This document shows positions 45,192 to 54,131 of a stretch of 64,000 nt of DNA, one piece after another. The DNA comes from Ligilactobacillus apodemi DSM 16634 = JCM 16172. Its GTDB lineage: Bacteria > Bacillota > Bacilli > Lactobacillales > Lactobacillaceae. The position numbers and the translations under genes were made by a program. The notes beneath the pieces were generated by a model, which worked only from the letters and a program-made list of their open reading frames with translations, had not been told where the DNA came from and made no database searches. Location: assembly GCF_001434405.1 (NCBI RefSeq), contig NZ_AZFT01000048.1, positions 1 through 64,000 of the forward strand, in the 5' to 3' direction. Within the stretch, counting starts at the first letter, position 1. Each line of letters opens with the position of its first letter.

Positions 45192-46148
45192 ATGAGTAAA
45201 GCAAATATTTTAGTGACCGGGATCATTCCAGAACAAGGACTAACCAAATTACGGGAAACATTTGACGTTTTTTATGACCCTGAGATCGAAACGCGGGAAT
45301 GGATCTTAGAACATTTGGCAGAATATGATGGGTTACTTTTGATGGGCACTAAAGCGGACAAAGAATTGATCGATGCGGGCAAAAACTTAAAGATCATTAC
45401 CGCTAACGGGGTCGGTTTTGACCACATTGATATTGAGTATGCTAAACAAAAAGGGATCGTTGTTTCCAACTGTCCACAAGGGGTACGCGTGCCAACTGCT
45501 GAAATGACTTTTGCTTTGTTATTAGCAGCGACAAGACGTTTGTACTTTTACGATAAAGTCGTGCGCGAAGGTGACTGGATCGATGTTTCTGAACAAGAAT
45601 ATATGGGGATGAGCTTACAAGGTAAGACTTTAGGTGTTTATGGCTTTGGGCGAATCGGCTCTGAGGTCGCAAAATTTGCCCAAGTCTTTGGGATGGATGT
45701 CATTTATAATGATGTGCACCGCTTAGACGAAGCCTTGGAACAAAAATTAGGAGTGCGCTATGTTGATTTTGATACTTTGATCACGAGCGCTGATGTTTTG
45801 ACGCTTCACGCCCCAGCTTTGCCAAGCACTGCGGGGATCATCAATGCCGAAGTCTTTAGCAAGATGAAAGATACGGCTTATCTTGTCAATGCTGCTAGAG
45901 GGGCGCTAGTTAACCAAAATGACTTGATTGAAGCTCTAGCAACACATCAGATCGCCGGCGCTGGCTTAGATGTGTTTGAGACTGAACCAGATATTCCAGA
46001 AGCTTTACGCAAATTAGATAACGTGATCATGGCGCCACATGCGGGGACGGGGACGCTTGAAGCCCGCACCGCGATCGCTAAAGAAGCAAGTGAAAACTTG
46101 ATCTCTTATTTAGTCGACGGTAAGGCACTTAATCAAGTAAACAAGTAG
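45192..46148 (+). CDS. D-isomer-specific 2-hydroxyacid dehydrogenase
   Basis: 318 aa. The NAD-binding GFGRIGSEVAKF is in the middle. The catalytic triad is Arg in NAARGALVN, Glu in FETEPD and His in APHAGTGT. The N-terminal catalytic-domain half includes GVGFDHIDI. It reduces 2-keto acids or oxidises D-2-hydroxy acids (glyoxylate/hydroxypyruvate reductase-like). SD AAAGGGG, 18 bases after the amidohydrolase. In the operon it may act on a sugar-acid intermediate. Confidence 0.88.
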   Translation: MSKANILVTGIIPEQGLTKLRETFDVFYDPEIETREWILEHLAEYDGLLLMGTKADKELIDAGKNLKIITANGVGFDHIDIEYAKQKGIVVSNCPQGVRVPTAEMTFALLLAATRRLYFYDKVVREGDWIDVSEQEYMGMSLQGKTLGVYGFGRIGSEVAKFAQVFGMDVIYNDVHRLDEALEQKLGVRYVDFDTLITSADVLTLHAPALPSTAGIINAEVFSKMKDTAYLVNAARGALVNQNDLIEALATHQIAGAGLDVFETEPDIPEALRKLDNVIMAPHAGTGTLEARTAIAKEASENLISYLVDGKALNQVNK

Positions 46149-46158
46149 TTTTGTTTGA

Positions 46159-46196
46159 CCGTTAGTTGCCGTTAGAGCCAGCTAGCGGTTTTTGTA
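46159..46196 (+). terminator. Weak hairpin inside the operon
   Basis: ACCGTTAG / CTAGCGGT with T5, between the dehydrogenase and the next gene. It is imperfect, so it may only attenuate the distal genes. Confidence 0.4.
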
Positions 46197-46212
46197 ATTG
46201 GGGGAAATAATT

Positions 46213-47217
46213 ATGAAATTTACGAAGATATTTACCGATAATTTAGATCACTGTTATGCGGTGATGCGCTTAAAAGCTCAGGGACGTGATTTTTTGGTGG
46301 TGGCATCCGAAGAAGACGCACCGTGTTATGCCTACGATCTAGATGACAACTTTAAAAAGCAGCTCGTGTGGGAAGACGTCGGAGGCACAATGACTTTAGT
46401 TCAGATCCCAGGAACCTTAGATTTCTTGGCAACGCAACGCTTTTATCCGGGCTTTAATGCCAAGACTTGCCGGATCGTTAAAGAAACCTGGACTGGCGCT
46501 GGTTGGCACCAAACCGTGCTCGGGGACTTTCCTTACGTTCACCGGTTTGATCTGTTGCCAAAAGATGATGGCCAAGGCTATTGGTATGTAGGTTGTTCGA
46601 TCGCAAATAGTAAACAAGGCGAAGATGATTGGTCTGATCCGGGAAAAATCTGGGTGGGCGAATATGATCCGAAGACCGAAAAGATCACTAAAGAAGCATT
46701 AGACTTAGCGTTACAAAAAAATCATGGTTATAAGCGCATGGATGGTTATTCGCTGATCACGGGAGTTCAAGGGCTCTTTAAATTGACTTGGCCGACGAAA
46801 GCTGAGTCTTGGCAATTAGAACAACTCTTGGACCATGAGATCTCAGATATCGTTAGTGCCGATCTAAATGGGGATGGCAAGGAAGAATATCTCATGGTCG
46901 AGGGCTTTCACGGGCCTGATCTGCGCTTGACCACCAGTGATTTTAAGACGGTGACTAAAAAAGCAGGACAAACACCTTTTGGGCATGCTTTATGGGGTGG
47001 AAAATTAGGTCAAAATGAGTACTTTATTTTTGGCTGGCGCCAAGGTGAACGTGATTTAGTGTTGATCACGGCTGAAGATCTGAGTTTTCAAGTGATCCAA
47101 CAAGATGTTGGACCAAGTAATATTTTAGTCTATGCTAAAGACGATAAGCAGTATCTTTTGTCAGCTAACCGTGAAGTAAATGAAGTTGCCGTGTATCTGA
47201 TCGAACCAGCAGAGTAG
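46213..47217 (+). CDS. Hypothetical protein with an FG-GAP/VCBS-like repeat
   Basis: 334 aa from the ATG behind SD GGGGGAA. There is no signal peptide. The sequence is tryptophan- and beta-rich, and contains SADLNGDGKEEYLMV near residue 215, a calcium-binding FG-GAP-type loop usually found in beta-propellers. Similar blade-like spacing is seen at FDLLPKDDGQGYWYVG. I do not recognise a named family. A cytosolic propeller in a sugar operon could be a lactonase or a binding protein; neither is proven. It starts 64 bases after the dehydrogenase and 9 bases before the kinase. Confidence 0.65.
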   Translation: MKFTKIFTDNLDHCYAVMRLKAQGRDFLVVASEEDAPCYAYDLDDNFKKQLVWEDVGGTMTLVQIPGTLDFLATQRFYPGFNAKTCRIVKETWTGAGWHQTVLGDFPYVHRFDLLPKDDGQGYWYVGCSIANSKQGEDDWSDPGKIWVGEYDPKTEKITKEALDLALQKNHGYKRMDGYSLITGVQGLFKLTWPTKAESWQLEQLLDHEISDIVSADLNGDGKEEYLMVEGFHGPDLRLTTSDFKTVTKKAGQTPFGHALWGGKLGQNEYFIFGWRQGERDLVLITAEDLSFQVIQQDVGPSNILVYAKDDKQYLLSANREVNEVAVYLIEPAE

Positions 47218-47226
47218 GTGAGTTAG

Positions 47227-48741
47227 ATGGAAAAATATTTTCTTAGTATTGATAATGGTGGGACTAATACAAAGATCATCATTTTTGATCATCATGGCAA
47301 TGAATTAGGCAGCCAAGCTTTTCCGACCAAAGATCTCAGCCCCAAACCAGGCTTTCATGAACTTGATCTGGTCCAATTACGCCAAGATGTTTTGCTTAAT
47401 ATCAAACAAGCGCTAAAAAAGACAGGGCTGACTGGTGAGCAGATCAGTGCGGTAGTGACGGTGGGCCATGGCAAGGGCTTATATGTGCTTGATCAAGCTG
47501 GCGAGATCATGATGAATGGGATCTTATCGGCGGATAGTCGGGCTAAAGATTTAGCCGTAGAATTTGAAAAAAAGGTCGCTACCGTTTATGATCATGCTAA
47601 ACAACACGTCATGGCAAGCCAAGCTCCGGTGTTATTAGCGTGGTTAAAAAAGCATGACCCTAAAAAATACGCCCAGATCGGTAGTGTTTTAGCTAATAAG
47701 GATCTCATGGGATATTTTTTGACGGGTGAGATCAAACAAGAAATCGGGGATGCTTCGGGGAATCATTTCCTTGATCTAGCAACGGGACACTATGATTCAA
47801 AGTTATTTGAATTTTTTGGGATCGAAGAGATGTATCTTAAGATGTCTCCATTGATCAAAGCGACTGATGTTCGGGGCAAAATCACGCCTGAAGTGGCAAA
47901 AATGACAGGCTTAGTGACAGGGACGCCGGTATTTAGTGGTTTATTTGATATTGATGCGTGCGCATTAGCCACGGGTGTGTTAGCTGAGGATAAGTTTAGC
48001 GTGATCGCAGGAACGTGGAATATCAATACTTTTCCTAGTGAAAAAACAGCACCTCTAGCAAGTGGTTTGATGAATTCTCTTTTTCCAACTGATAAATGGC
48101 TCGTTGAAGCATCTAGTCCAACTTCAGCAGGTAATTTAGCCTTAATGATCAAATTGTTGCTGGAAAAAGAAGTCGCGCAAGCCAAGGATAAAGGCAAAAC
48201 GATCTATGATGACTTAGAAGTTTTTTTGGCAAATAGCGATGCGACATTTACCAAACTCATTTATTTCCCATTTCTTTATGGCAGTAATGTCTCGACGGAT
48301 GCTAAGGCGAGTTTTTTGGGACTTGATAATAAAACGACACGTTCGGAGATGATCAGAGCTGTCTATGAAGGGATCGTCTTTGCACATTACCAACACCTGA
48401 CTGAATTATTAAGTGTCGCTAAAACAGCGCCATCCGTGGTGCGTATCTCTGGTGGAGCCACTAATTCAAAGGCATGGGTCCAAATGTTTGCCGATGTTTT
48501 TGGGCTCCCCGTTGAAACGGTGGCCGCCAGTGAGCTAGGAGGCTTAGGTGGGGCGTTGACCTGTGCGGTTGGACTGGGGCTATACCCTGATTTTAAAACG
48601 GCCTGTTCCCACATGGTCACGGTCAAAGAGCGCTTTGAACCAAATCAAAAACAACATGCATTGTATGCGAAAAAATATCAAATTTATCAAGCTTTATTGA
48701 CCGCATTAGAACCAGTTTGGTCTAAATTTGATGAACGTTAG
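47227..48741 (+). CDS. FGGY-family carbohydrate kinase
   Basis: 504 aa. The N-terminal DNGGTNTKIIIFD binds ATP phosphate, and GLFDIDACALATGV and the C-terminal ISGGATNSKAWVQMFADVFG are FGGY hallmarks. The catalytic Asp is in FDIDAC. The enzyme phosphorylates a ketose or polyol in the cytosol; an L-xylulokinase-like member is plausible. It supplies the phosphorylation that an unphosphorylated GatC import would need. SD TAGGTGAG. A terminator follows. Confidence 0.87.
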   Translation: MEKYFLSIDNGGTNTKIIIFDHHGNELGSQAFPTKDLSPKPGFHELDLVQLRQDVLLNIKQALKKTGLTGEQISAVVTVGHGKGLYVLDQAGEIMMNGILSADSRAKDLAVEFEKKVATVYDHAKQHVMASQAPVLLAWLKKHDPKKYAQIGSVLANKDLMGYFLTGEIKQEIGDASGNHFLDLATGHYDSKLFEFFGIEEMYLKMSPLIKATDVRGKITPEVAKMTGLVTGTPVFSGLFDIDACALATGVLAEDKFSVIAGTWNINTFPSEKTAPLASGLMNSLFPTDKWLVEASSPTSAGNLALMIKLLLEKEVAQAKDKGKTIYDDLEVFLANSDATFTKLIYFPFLYGSNVSTDAKASFLGLDNKTTRSEMIRAVYEGIVFAHYQHLTELLSVAKTAPSVVRISGGATNSKAWVQMFADVFGLPVETVAASELGGLGGALTCAVGLGLYPDFKTACSHMVTVKERFEPNQKQHALYAKKYQIYQALLTALEPVWSKFDER

Positions 48742-48745
48742 CTAA

Positions 48746-48771
48746 AGAGAGCATCTGCGCTCTCTTTTTTT
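48746..48771 (+). terminator. Terminator after the kinase gene
   Basis: AGAGAGC / GCTCTCT with T7. Confidence 0.82.
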
Positions 48772-48812
48772 AGTTGCGGTGGTATACTTTGGGGCAAAAG
48801 GGGGAGTAGTAT

Positions 48813-49193
48813 GTGGATGAACTAGTAAATTTACACCTAAAAAATAGTTGGCGTCGCCTCAATTTGTTTTGTGCGTTATTTATTGTGTTACAATTGGGGA
48901 CAATATTAATGCTGGGCAATTTTTGGACGATGTTAGTCGTGATGGGTGTGGCTGCTCTGTTACAAAATTCGTTTGACCTAGGTTTGGGCTTGCAATTGAT
49001 AGTTATGGCGCTCGGGCTTGGTTTGATTTTTAATTATTGGAGTTTATATTATGAATTAACTAGTCCACAATATCGGTTGTGGTACGGTAAAACAGCTTTT
49101 TATTGGCTTATTTCTAAGAGCATTTTTGCACTTCTTTGCTGGGTGACCTTTCATCAATTATTAGTTTTAGTGATCTTGGTAGCTGTTACTTAG
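48813..49193 (+). CDS. Four-span membrane protein, 126 aa
   Basis: GTG start behind SD GGGGGAG; an ATG two bases earlier is in another frame and stops at once. Four hydrophobic helices cover most of the protein (about 18-38, 40-55, 60-78, 95-125). I do not recognise the family. It is separated from the kinase gene by a terminator and precedes the oxidoreductase by 73 bases, so it may have its own promoter. No functional clue. Confidence 0.55.
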   Translation: MDELVNLHLKNSWRRLNLFCALFIVLQLGTILMLGNFWTMLVVMGVAALLQNSFDLGLGLQLIVMALGLGLIFNYWSLYYELTSPQYRLWYGKTAFYWLISKSIFALLCWVTFHQLLVLVILVAVT

Positions 49194-49266
49194 TAGCTAA
49201 GTTTTGTTTTAGTAATTTGTTTTTGATACGATCGAAAGTAAATAAGTGAGTTTTGGGGGTAATAAA

Positions 49267-50241
49267 ATGAAAAATTATCATTGGGCAACTTTAGGATGTG
49301 GCGTTATTGCAAATGAATTAGCCCAAGCAATGCAACAAAATGGGCAAAATCTTTATAGTGTGGCTAACCGGACCCACAGTAAAGCCGTAGAGTTTGCCCA
49401 AAAATACGGGATCAAAAAAGTCTACGACCAAATTGAAGATGTCTTTTCAGATCCTGAGGTGGATATTATTTATATTTCCACACCGCATAATACGCATATC
49501 AAATACTTAAGACAAGCGTTAAAAGCCGGTAAGCACGTTTTATGTGAAAAGGCGATCACCTTAAATTCAGCTGAACTAGCAGAAGCAAAGCAACTGGCAC
49601 AAGAAAACCACGTAGTCTTAGCCGAAGCGATGACGATTTATCACATGCCGATCTATCAAGAATTGTCCCAGATCATTTCAAGCGGACGTTTAGGGGCGTT
49701 AAAGATGTTGCAGTTAAACTTTGGTAGTTACAAAGACTATGACATGACGAACCGATTCTTTAACCCTAACTTAGCTGGTGGGGCGTTGCTAGATATTGGG
49801 GTTTATGCCTTGTCGTTAGTGCGGTGGTTCATGCAAGAAAAGCCCACTCAGATCATGTCCCAAGTTAAATTAGCACCAAGTGGGGTCGATGAACAAGCCG
49901 GGATCTTATTACAAAATGATGTGGGCGAGATGGCGACTGTGGCTTTGACGTTACACGCTAAGCAACCTAAACGAGCAACGATCGCCTTTGATAAGGGCTA
50001 CATTGAGATCTTTGATTATCCGCGTGGGTCTAAGGCAACGATCACTTATACTGCCGATGGCGCGGTCGAAGTGATCGAGGCAGGTTCTTTAGCTCAAGCC
50101 TTACGCTATGAAGTAAACGATATGCAAAAAGCGCTTGCAGGTGAACCTGAAGTGATGCACTTTGATTATACGTGGGATGTAATGGAAATGATGACTGCGA
50201 TCAGAAAACAATGGGGCTTATTATACCCAGAAGAACGTTAG
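49267..50241 (+). CDS. Gfo/Idh/MocA-family oxidoreductase
   Basis: 324 aa from the ATG behind SD GGGGGT. The N-terminal Rossmann motif is LGCGVIANELAQAM. The usual EKP reads EKAI, so the proline is replaced. The C-terminal half has the family's GGALLDIGVYAL with Asp and His/Tyr candidates. Members oxidise or reduce sugars, inositol or dihydrodiols with NAD(P). It is not strictly in the upstream operon but belongs to the same metabolic block by position. The substrate is unknown. Confidence 0.86.
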   Translation: MKNYHWATLGCGVIANELAQAMQQNGQNLYSVANRTHSKAVEFAQKYGIKKVYDQIEDVFSDPEVDIIYISTPHNTHIKYLRQALKAGKHVLCEKAITLNSAELAEAKQLAQENHVVLAEAMTIYHMPIYQELSQIISSGRLGALKMLQLNFGSYKDYDMTNRFFNPNLAGGALLDIGVYALSLVRWFMQEKPTQIMSQVKLAPSGVDEQAGILLQNDVGEMATVALTLHAKQPKRATIAFDKGYIEIFDYPRGSKATITYTADGAVEVIEAGSLAQALRYEVNDMQKALAGEPEVMHFDYTWDVMEMMTAIRKQWGLLYPEER

Positions 50242-50295
50242 CTAGATTTTTTTCTTTGCGAATCGTAAGATAAGTATTATAATGGTAATTGTTTC

Positions 50296-50369
50296 CGGGA
50301 TGTAGCTCAGTTTGGTAGAGCACCACGTTCGGGACGTGGGGGTCGCAGGTTCAAATCCTGTCATCCCGA
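50296..50369 (+). tRNA. tRNA-Pro(CGG)
   Basis: Acceptor CGGGATG pairs with CATCCCG, discriminator A. Anticodon stem-loop CCACG-TTCGGGA-CGTGG gives CGG. TATAAT at 50278-50283 is its -10. It stands alone, and many Firmicutes read CCG with the TGG tRNA only. Confidence 0.95.
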
Positions 50370-50385
50370 TGATCATTACCAACTC

Positions 50386-50415
50386 AGGGTCGTGCGTTAT
50401 GTGCGACCCTTTTTG
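50386..50415 (+). terminator. Terminator of tRNA-Pro
   Basis: AGGGTCGTGC / GTGCGACCCT around a short loop, with T5. Confidence 0.85.
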
Positions 50416-50476
50416 TTTTCTGGTAGATCTTTACTATCTTTAAGTAAGTTTAAAGAGATAAATTTGCGCTAATTCA

Positions 50477-50506
50477 TTGCCAATCATGGAGTAGAGCGTT
50501 TATAAT
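50477..50506 (+). promoter_or_regulatory. ctsR-clpC promoter
   Basis: -35 TTGCCA (50477-50482), 18-base spacer, -10 TATAAT (50501-50506). The CtsR operator follows four bases later. Confidence 0.75.
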
Positions 50507-50509
50507 AAT

Positions 50510-50526
50510 AGTCAAAGTTAGTCAAA
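50510..50526 (+). promoter_or_regulatory. CtsR operator
   Basis: AGTCAAA-GTT-AGTCAAA, a perfect tandem heptamer of the CtsR consensus RGTCAAAnAnRGTCAAA (second spacer position differs). It overlaps the transcription start. Confidence 0.9.
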
Positions 50527-50544
50527 CAAATTGAGGATAGTTTT

Positions 50545-51015
50545 ATGCAAAATCGTAATATTTCCGATATAATCGAACAATATTTAAAAAGCATACTTGC
50601 TGAAGCTTCTCAAATCGAGATCAAACGTTCTGAGGTTGCGGATCAATTTGATTGTGTTCCTTCCCAGATCAATTATGTGATCAAGACGCGATTTACGCTC
50701 CAAAACGGCTATTTAGTCGAAAGCAAGCGGGGCGGAGGCGGTTATATCCGAATTGCGAAAGTCGATTTGATCAGTGATCCCGATATTTTAGATGAGATGA
50801 TCGAGTATGTGGGTGATAGTATTAGTGAAACTAAGGCATTTCAAATCATTCAGACACTCTATGAAAATGACTTATTGACACATAAAGAAGCACATTTAGT
50901 GGCAGCCGCGATCGAGAGAAGTACGCTAGCACTATCCGATAACAAGTTAGAGGATCTGATCCGAGCTAAGATCATGAGTAGTATTTTGAATCGTTTGCGT
51001 TGCGCTGATCAATAA
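50545..51015 (+). CDS. ctsR: Class III stress gene repressor
   Basis: 156 aa. The N-terminal helix-turn-helix (EVADQFDCVPSQINYVIKTRF) is followed by the glycine-rich wing RGGGGYIRI, whose arginine is the regulated residue in CtsR. The C-terminal dimerisation domain is helical. It represses heat-shock protease genes, including its own operon, through the operator at 50510-50526. clpC follows after 18 bases. The mcsA and mcsB genes of Bacillus are absent, as in other lactobacilli. Confidence 0.95.
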   Translation: MQNRNISDIIEQYLKSILAEASQIEIKRSEVADQFDCVPSQINYVIKTRFTLQNGYLVESKRGGGGYIRIAKVDLISDPDILDEMIEYVGDSISETKAFQIIQTLYENDLLTHKEAHLVAAAIERSTLALSDNKLEDLIRAKIMSSILNRLRCADQ

Positions 51016-51033
51016 TAGAAAGAAGGGAATCTT

Positions 51034-53514
51034 ATGGATTCAACATCTTACACACCTAGTGCCAATCAAGTGCTTTTACTTGCACAAGAACAGGCAAATT
51101 ATTTCAAACACCAAGCAATCGGCACAGAACATTTGTTGTTGGCCTTGGTCATGGAAGAAAATGGCGTGGCCGGACAAGTGTTGCGCCAAGCGCTCGTCAG
51201 CAGTGTCGATGTTAAAGAAGAGATCGAACGTTTAGCGGGTTATGGGACGTTAAGACGCCAAGCGCCAGATAACTATTTGCCATACTCGCCTAAGGCTAAA
51301 GCAATTTTAAATGATGCTTTGGGTCAAGCAATGATGATGGGTTCATCTAAGATCGGCACAGAGCATCTATTATTGGCTTTATTAAATGATGATAATATCT
51401 TATCTTCGCGGATCTTGTATAGCTTACAAATTGATACACGGCGTTTACGCCAACTATTGTTACGTCAATTAGGCATGACAGATCGGCAACGTCAACGTTT
51501 AGCTAAACGAGCAAACGAAGAAAGCAAGCGTTCCAAGACAGAGACCTTAGACGGCTTAGCCCGTGATATGACAGCAATCGCGCGCAATGAAGATACTGAC
51601 CCTGTGATCGGGCGCACAAGTGAAGTCAAACGAGTCATCCAAGTTTTGAGTCGCCGAACCAAAAACAACCCAGTCTTACTGGGCGAACCTGGTGTCGGTA
51701 AAACGGCAGTTGCTGAAGGCTTAGCCCAAGCAATCGTGCGTGGCGATGTGCCTGAAAACTTGTTAGACAAGCGGTTAATGATGCTTGATATGGGGTCACT
51801 TGTTGCGGGGACTAAATACCGGGGTGAATTTGAAGACCGTTTGAAACGGATCTTAGAAGAGATCTATCGTGACGGTAAGGTCATCTTATTTATCGACGAA
51901 ATGCATACTTTGATCGGGGCTGGTGGTGCAGAAGGTGCGATCGATGCTTCAAATATTTTGAAACCAGCGCTTGCGAGAGGTGAAGTGCAAGTAATCGGTG
52001 CTACAACGTTAGATGAATATCAAAAATACGTTGAATCCGACCCTGCTTTAGAACGGCGCTTTGCAACTGTGATGGTCGAAGAACCAGATCAAGCTGAGAC
52101 GCTAGAGATCTTAAAAGGTGTGCGTCCACGTTACGAAAAACACCACAAAGTCAAGATCAGTGATGAAGCCTTAGAAGCTTCGGTAAAATTAAGTTCACGC
52201 TATATCACCAAGCGTTTCTTGCCGGATAAAGCAATTGATCTGATGGACGAAGCAGCTGCTCGTTTACGGATCATCAATGCTGAAAAGAGCAGTCGTTTAG
52301 GTAAGGCAAAACAACAACTCCAAGAAGTGTCAGATAGCTATGAAGAAGAGATCTTGCACGAAAACTTTGATGACGCAGCGCGCTTACGCAAAGATGTCTT
52401 GAAGCTAAAAGATCGTGTGGCTAAATTGACCCGTGAACAAGAAGCCCGTGACGAAAAGCAAGATTACCAAGCTATCGTTAGTGAAGAAGATGTGGCAAGT
52501 GTAGTCGCCGAATGGACCGGGGTACCCGTTACACAGTTGACTAAATCGGAAAGTCAACGTTTGGTCGGCTTAGAAAAGATCTTGCACCAACGAGTCGTGG
52601 GCCAAGATGAAGCTATCAGCTCGATCGCTAAGGCAATTCGTCGTTCGCGCAGTGGCTTAAGTGATCCAACGCGTCCGATCGGCTCATTTATGTTCTTAGG
52701 ACCTACTGGTGTGGGTAAAACTGAATTAGCTAAGGCCTTAGCCGAAGCAATGTTTGGTTCAGAAGATGCCATGATCAGAGTCGACATGAGCGAATATATG
52801 GAAAAATACTCCACTAGTCGTTTAGTGGGGGCTCCTCCAGGATATGTGGGCTACGATGAAGGTGGGCAACTTTCTGAAAAAGTGCGCAACAAGCCTTATT
52901 CAGTCGTCTTATTAGACGAAGTTGAAAAAGCTCACCCGGATGTCTTTAATATCTTGTTGCAAGTTTTAGACGATGGGTATTTGACTGATTCTAAGGGACG
53001 TAAAGTCAACTTTAGAAACACGATCATCATCATGACGTCTAACTTAGGCGCAACTGCTTTGCGGGATGAAAAATCGGTTGGTTTTGGTGCAGGCAATTCC
53101 TTAGATGATTACGCAGCTATGTCTGCTAAGATCAGAGAAGCTTTGAAGAAAAACTTCCGTCCCGAATTTTTGAACCGGATTGATGAAGTTGTGATTTTCC
53201 ACTCACTTGAAAAAGAAGAGTTACACCAAATCGTGAAGTTGATGGCTAAAGAGATCATTTCCCGTGTGGCTGAACGCAACGTGAAACTAAAAATCACGCC
53301 AGCCGCGATCGATGTGGTCGCCAAAGCTGGTTTTGATCCTGAATACGGTGCGCGTCCGATCAGACGTGCTTTGCAAAATGAGATCGAAGACCGGTTGAGT
53401 GAAGCCTTACTAGAAGGCAAGATCGTCACCGGTGCCACGGTCACGGTTGGAGCTAAGAAAGGCAAGATCACTTTGTCGATCAAAGAGCCAACCACTGAGA
53501 AAGTAAAAAATTAG
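51034..53514 (+). CDS. clpC: ATP-dependent Clp protease ATPase subunit ClpC
   Basis: 826-aa Hsp100 unfoldase. Clp_N repeats span about 1-145, the first AAA+ module follows ([13 protein letters not shown] Walker A, LFIDEMHT Walker B), then a middle UVR-like coiled coil (about 415-455) and the second AAA+ module ([21 protein letters not shown]). It feeds substrates to ClpP. SD AAAGAAGGG. The gene is co-transcribed with ctsR under heat-shock control and closed by the terminator at 53541. Confidence 0.96.
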   Translation: MDSTSYTPSANQVLLLAQEQANYFKHQAIGTEHLLLALVMEENGVAGQVLRQALVSSVDVKEEIERLAGYGTLRRQAPDNYLPYSPKAKAILNDALGQAMMMGSSKIGTEHLLLALLNDDNILSSRILYSLQIDTRRLRQLLLRQLGMTDRQRQRLAKRANEESKRSKTETLDGLARDMTAIARNEDTDPVIGRTSEVKRVIQVLSRRTKNNPVLLGEPGVGKTAVAEGLAQAIVRGDVPENLLDKRLMMLDMGSLVAGTKYRGEFEDRLKRILEEIYRDGKVILFIDEMHTLIGAGGAEGAIDASNILKPALARGEVQVIGATTLDEYQKYVESDPALERRFATVMVEEPDQAETLEILKGVRPRYEKHHKVKISDEALEASVKLSSRYITKRFLPDKAIDLMDEAAARLRIINAEKSSRLGKAKQQLQEVSDSYEEEILHENFDDAARLRKDVLKLKDRVAKLTREQEARDEKQDYQAIVSEEDVASVVAEWTGVPVTQLTKSESQRLVGLEKILHQRVVGQDEAISSIAKAIRRSRSGLSDPTRPIGSFMFLGPTGVGKTELAKALAEAMFGSEDAMIRVDMSEYMEKYSTSRLVGAPPGYVGYDEGGQLSEKVRNKPYSVVLLDEVEKAHPDVFNILLQVLDDGYLTDSKGRKVNFRNTIIIMTSNLGATALRDEKSVGFGAGNSLDDYAAMSAKIREALKKNFRPEFLNRIDEVVIFHSLEKEELHQIVKLMAKEIISRVAERNVKLKITPAAIDVVAKAGFDPEYGARPIRRALQNEIEDRLSEALLEGKIVTGATVTVGAKKGKITLSIKEPTTEKVKN

Positions 53515-53540
53515 GCAGTTTAATGAGACTATGAGCTAAA

Positions 53541-53585
53541 CAAGCCCCCGTGAGTCGTTTGGGATTCACGGGGGCTTGTTTTTTT
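53541..53585. terminator. Terminator of ctsR-clpC
   Basis: CAAGCCCCCGTGA / TCACGGGGGCTTG with T7; a very stable hairpin that may serve the convergent VOC gene too. Confidence 0.93.
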
Positions 53586-53595
53586 ATGGATATTT

Positions 53596-53976
53596 TTAAT
53601 CGGTGGTAAGTTCAAGTAAATTGCCTTCAGGGTCTTGGATAACGGCCTCATAGTAGCCATCACCAGTCGTACGTGGCCCACTTAACAGGGGAAAGCCAGC
53701 AGCTAAAAATTTTTCAACGTAGGCGTTAACAGCCTCCTTAGTCCCGACTGCGATTGCCAAATGAGCATAGCCAAGACTGTCGGCGATACGTGGACTGAGA
53801 TGTTGTTTTGCCATCAATTCTAAGCGACTACCAGAATCGAAAGTGACAAAATAAGAGTAAAAACCAGTTTTTGGATTGTGATAGCGTTTGATGCTAGTCA
53901 CGTTGAAGTAAGTCTCATAAAATTCTTTCATTTTTTCGAGATCTTTTTCCCAAAGCGCCACATGTTCGATTTTCAT
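53596..53976 (-). CDS. VOC-family (glyoxalase-like) protein
   Basis: 126 aa with the two beta-alpha-beta-beta-beta modules of the vicinal oxygen chelate fold. N-terminal EHVALWEKDLEKMKEFY supplies the first metal His; SLGYAHLAIAVG and LLELTTD supply the second His and Glu. Members act as glyoxalase I-like, fosfomycin-type or dioxygenase enzymes. Nothing here selects among them. SD AAGGAA. It is monocistronic and convergent with clpC. Confidence 0.82.
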   Translation of the reverse strand: MKIEHVALWEKDLEKMKEFYETYFNVTSIKRYHNPKTGFYSYFVTFDSGSRLELMAKQHLSPRIADSLGYAHLAIAVGTKEAVNAYVEKFLAAGFPLLSGPRTTGDGYYEAVIQDPEGNLLELTTD

Positions 53977-54131
53977 TTAGCATCATTCCTTCCTACAATT
54001 ACTATACTTGATAAGTAGTAGGGTGGGGCAAGTGAAGAGAATTTTTGTTTTAATGATTTTAGAATATTTGTTGAGTTGTAATTTAGCCATAAAAAACTAC
54101 AATTAAGTGCAAACAAAGGGGAGGTGCACTT

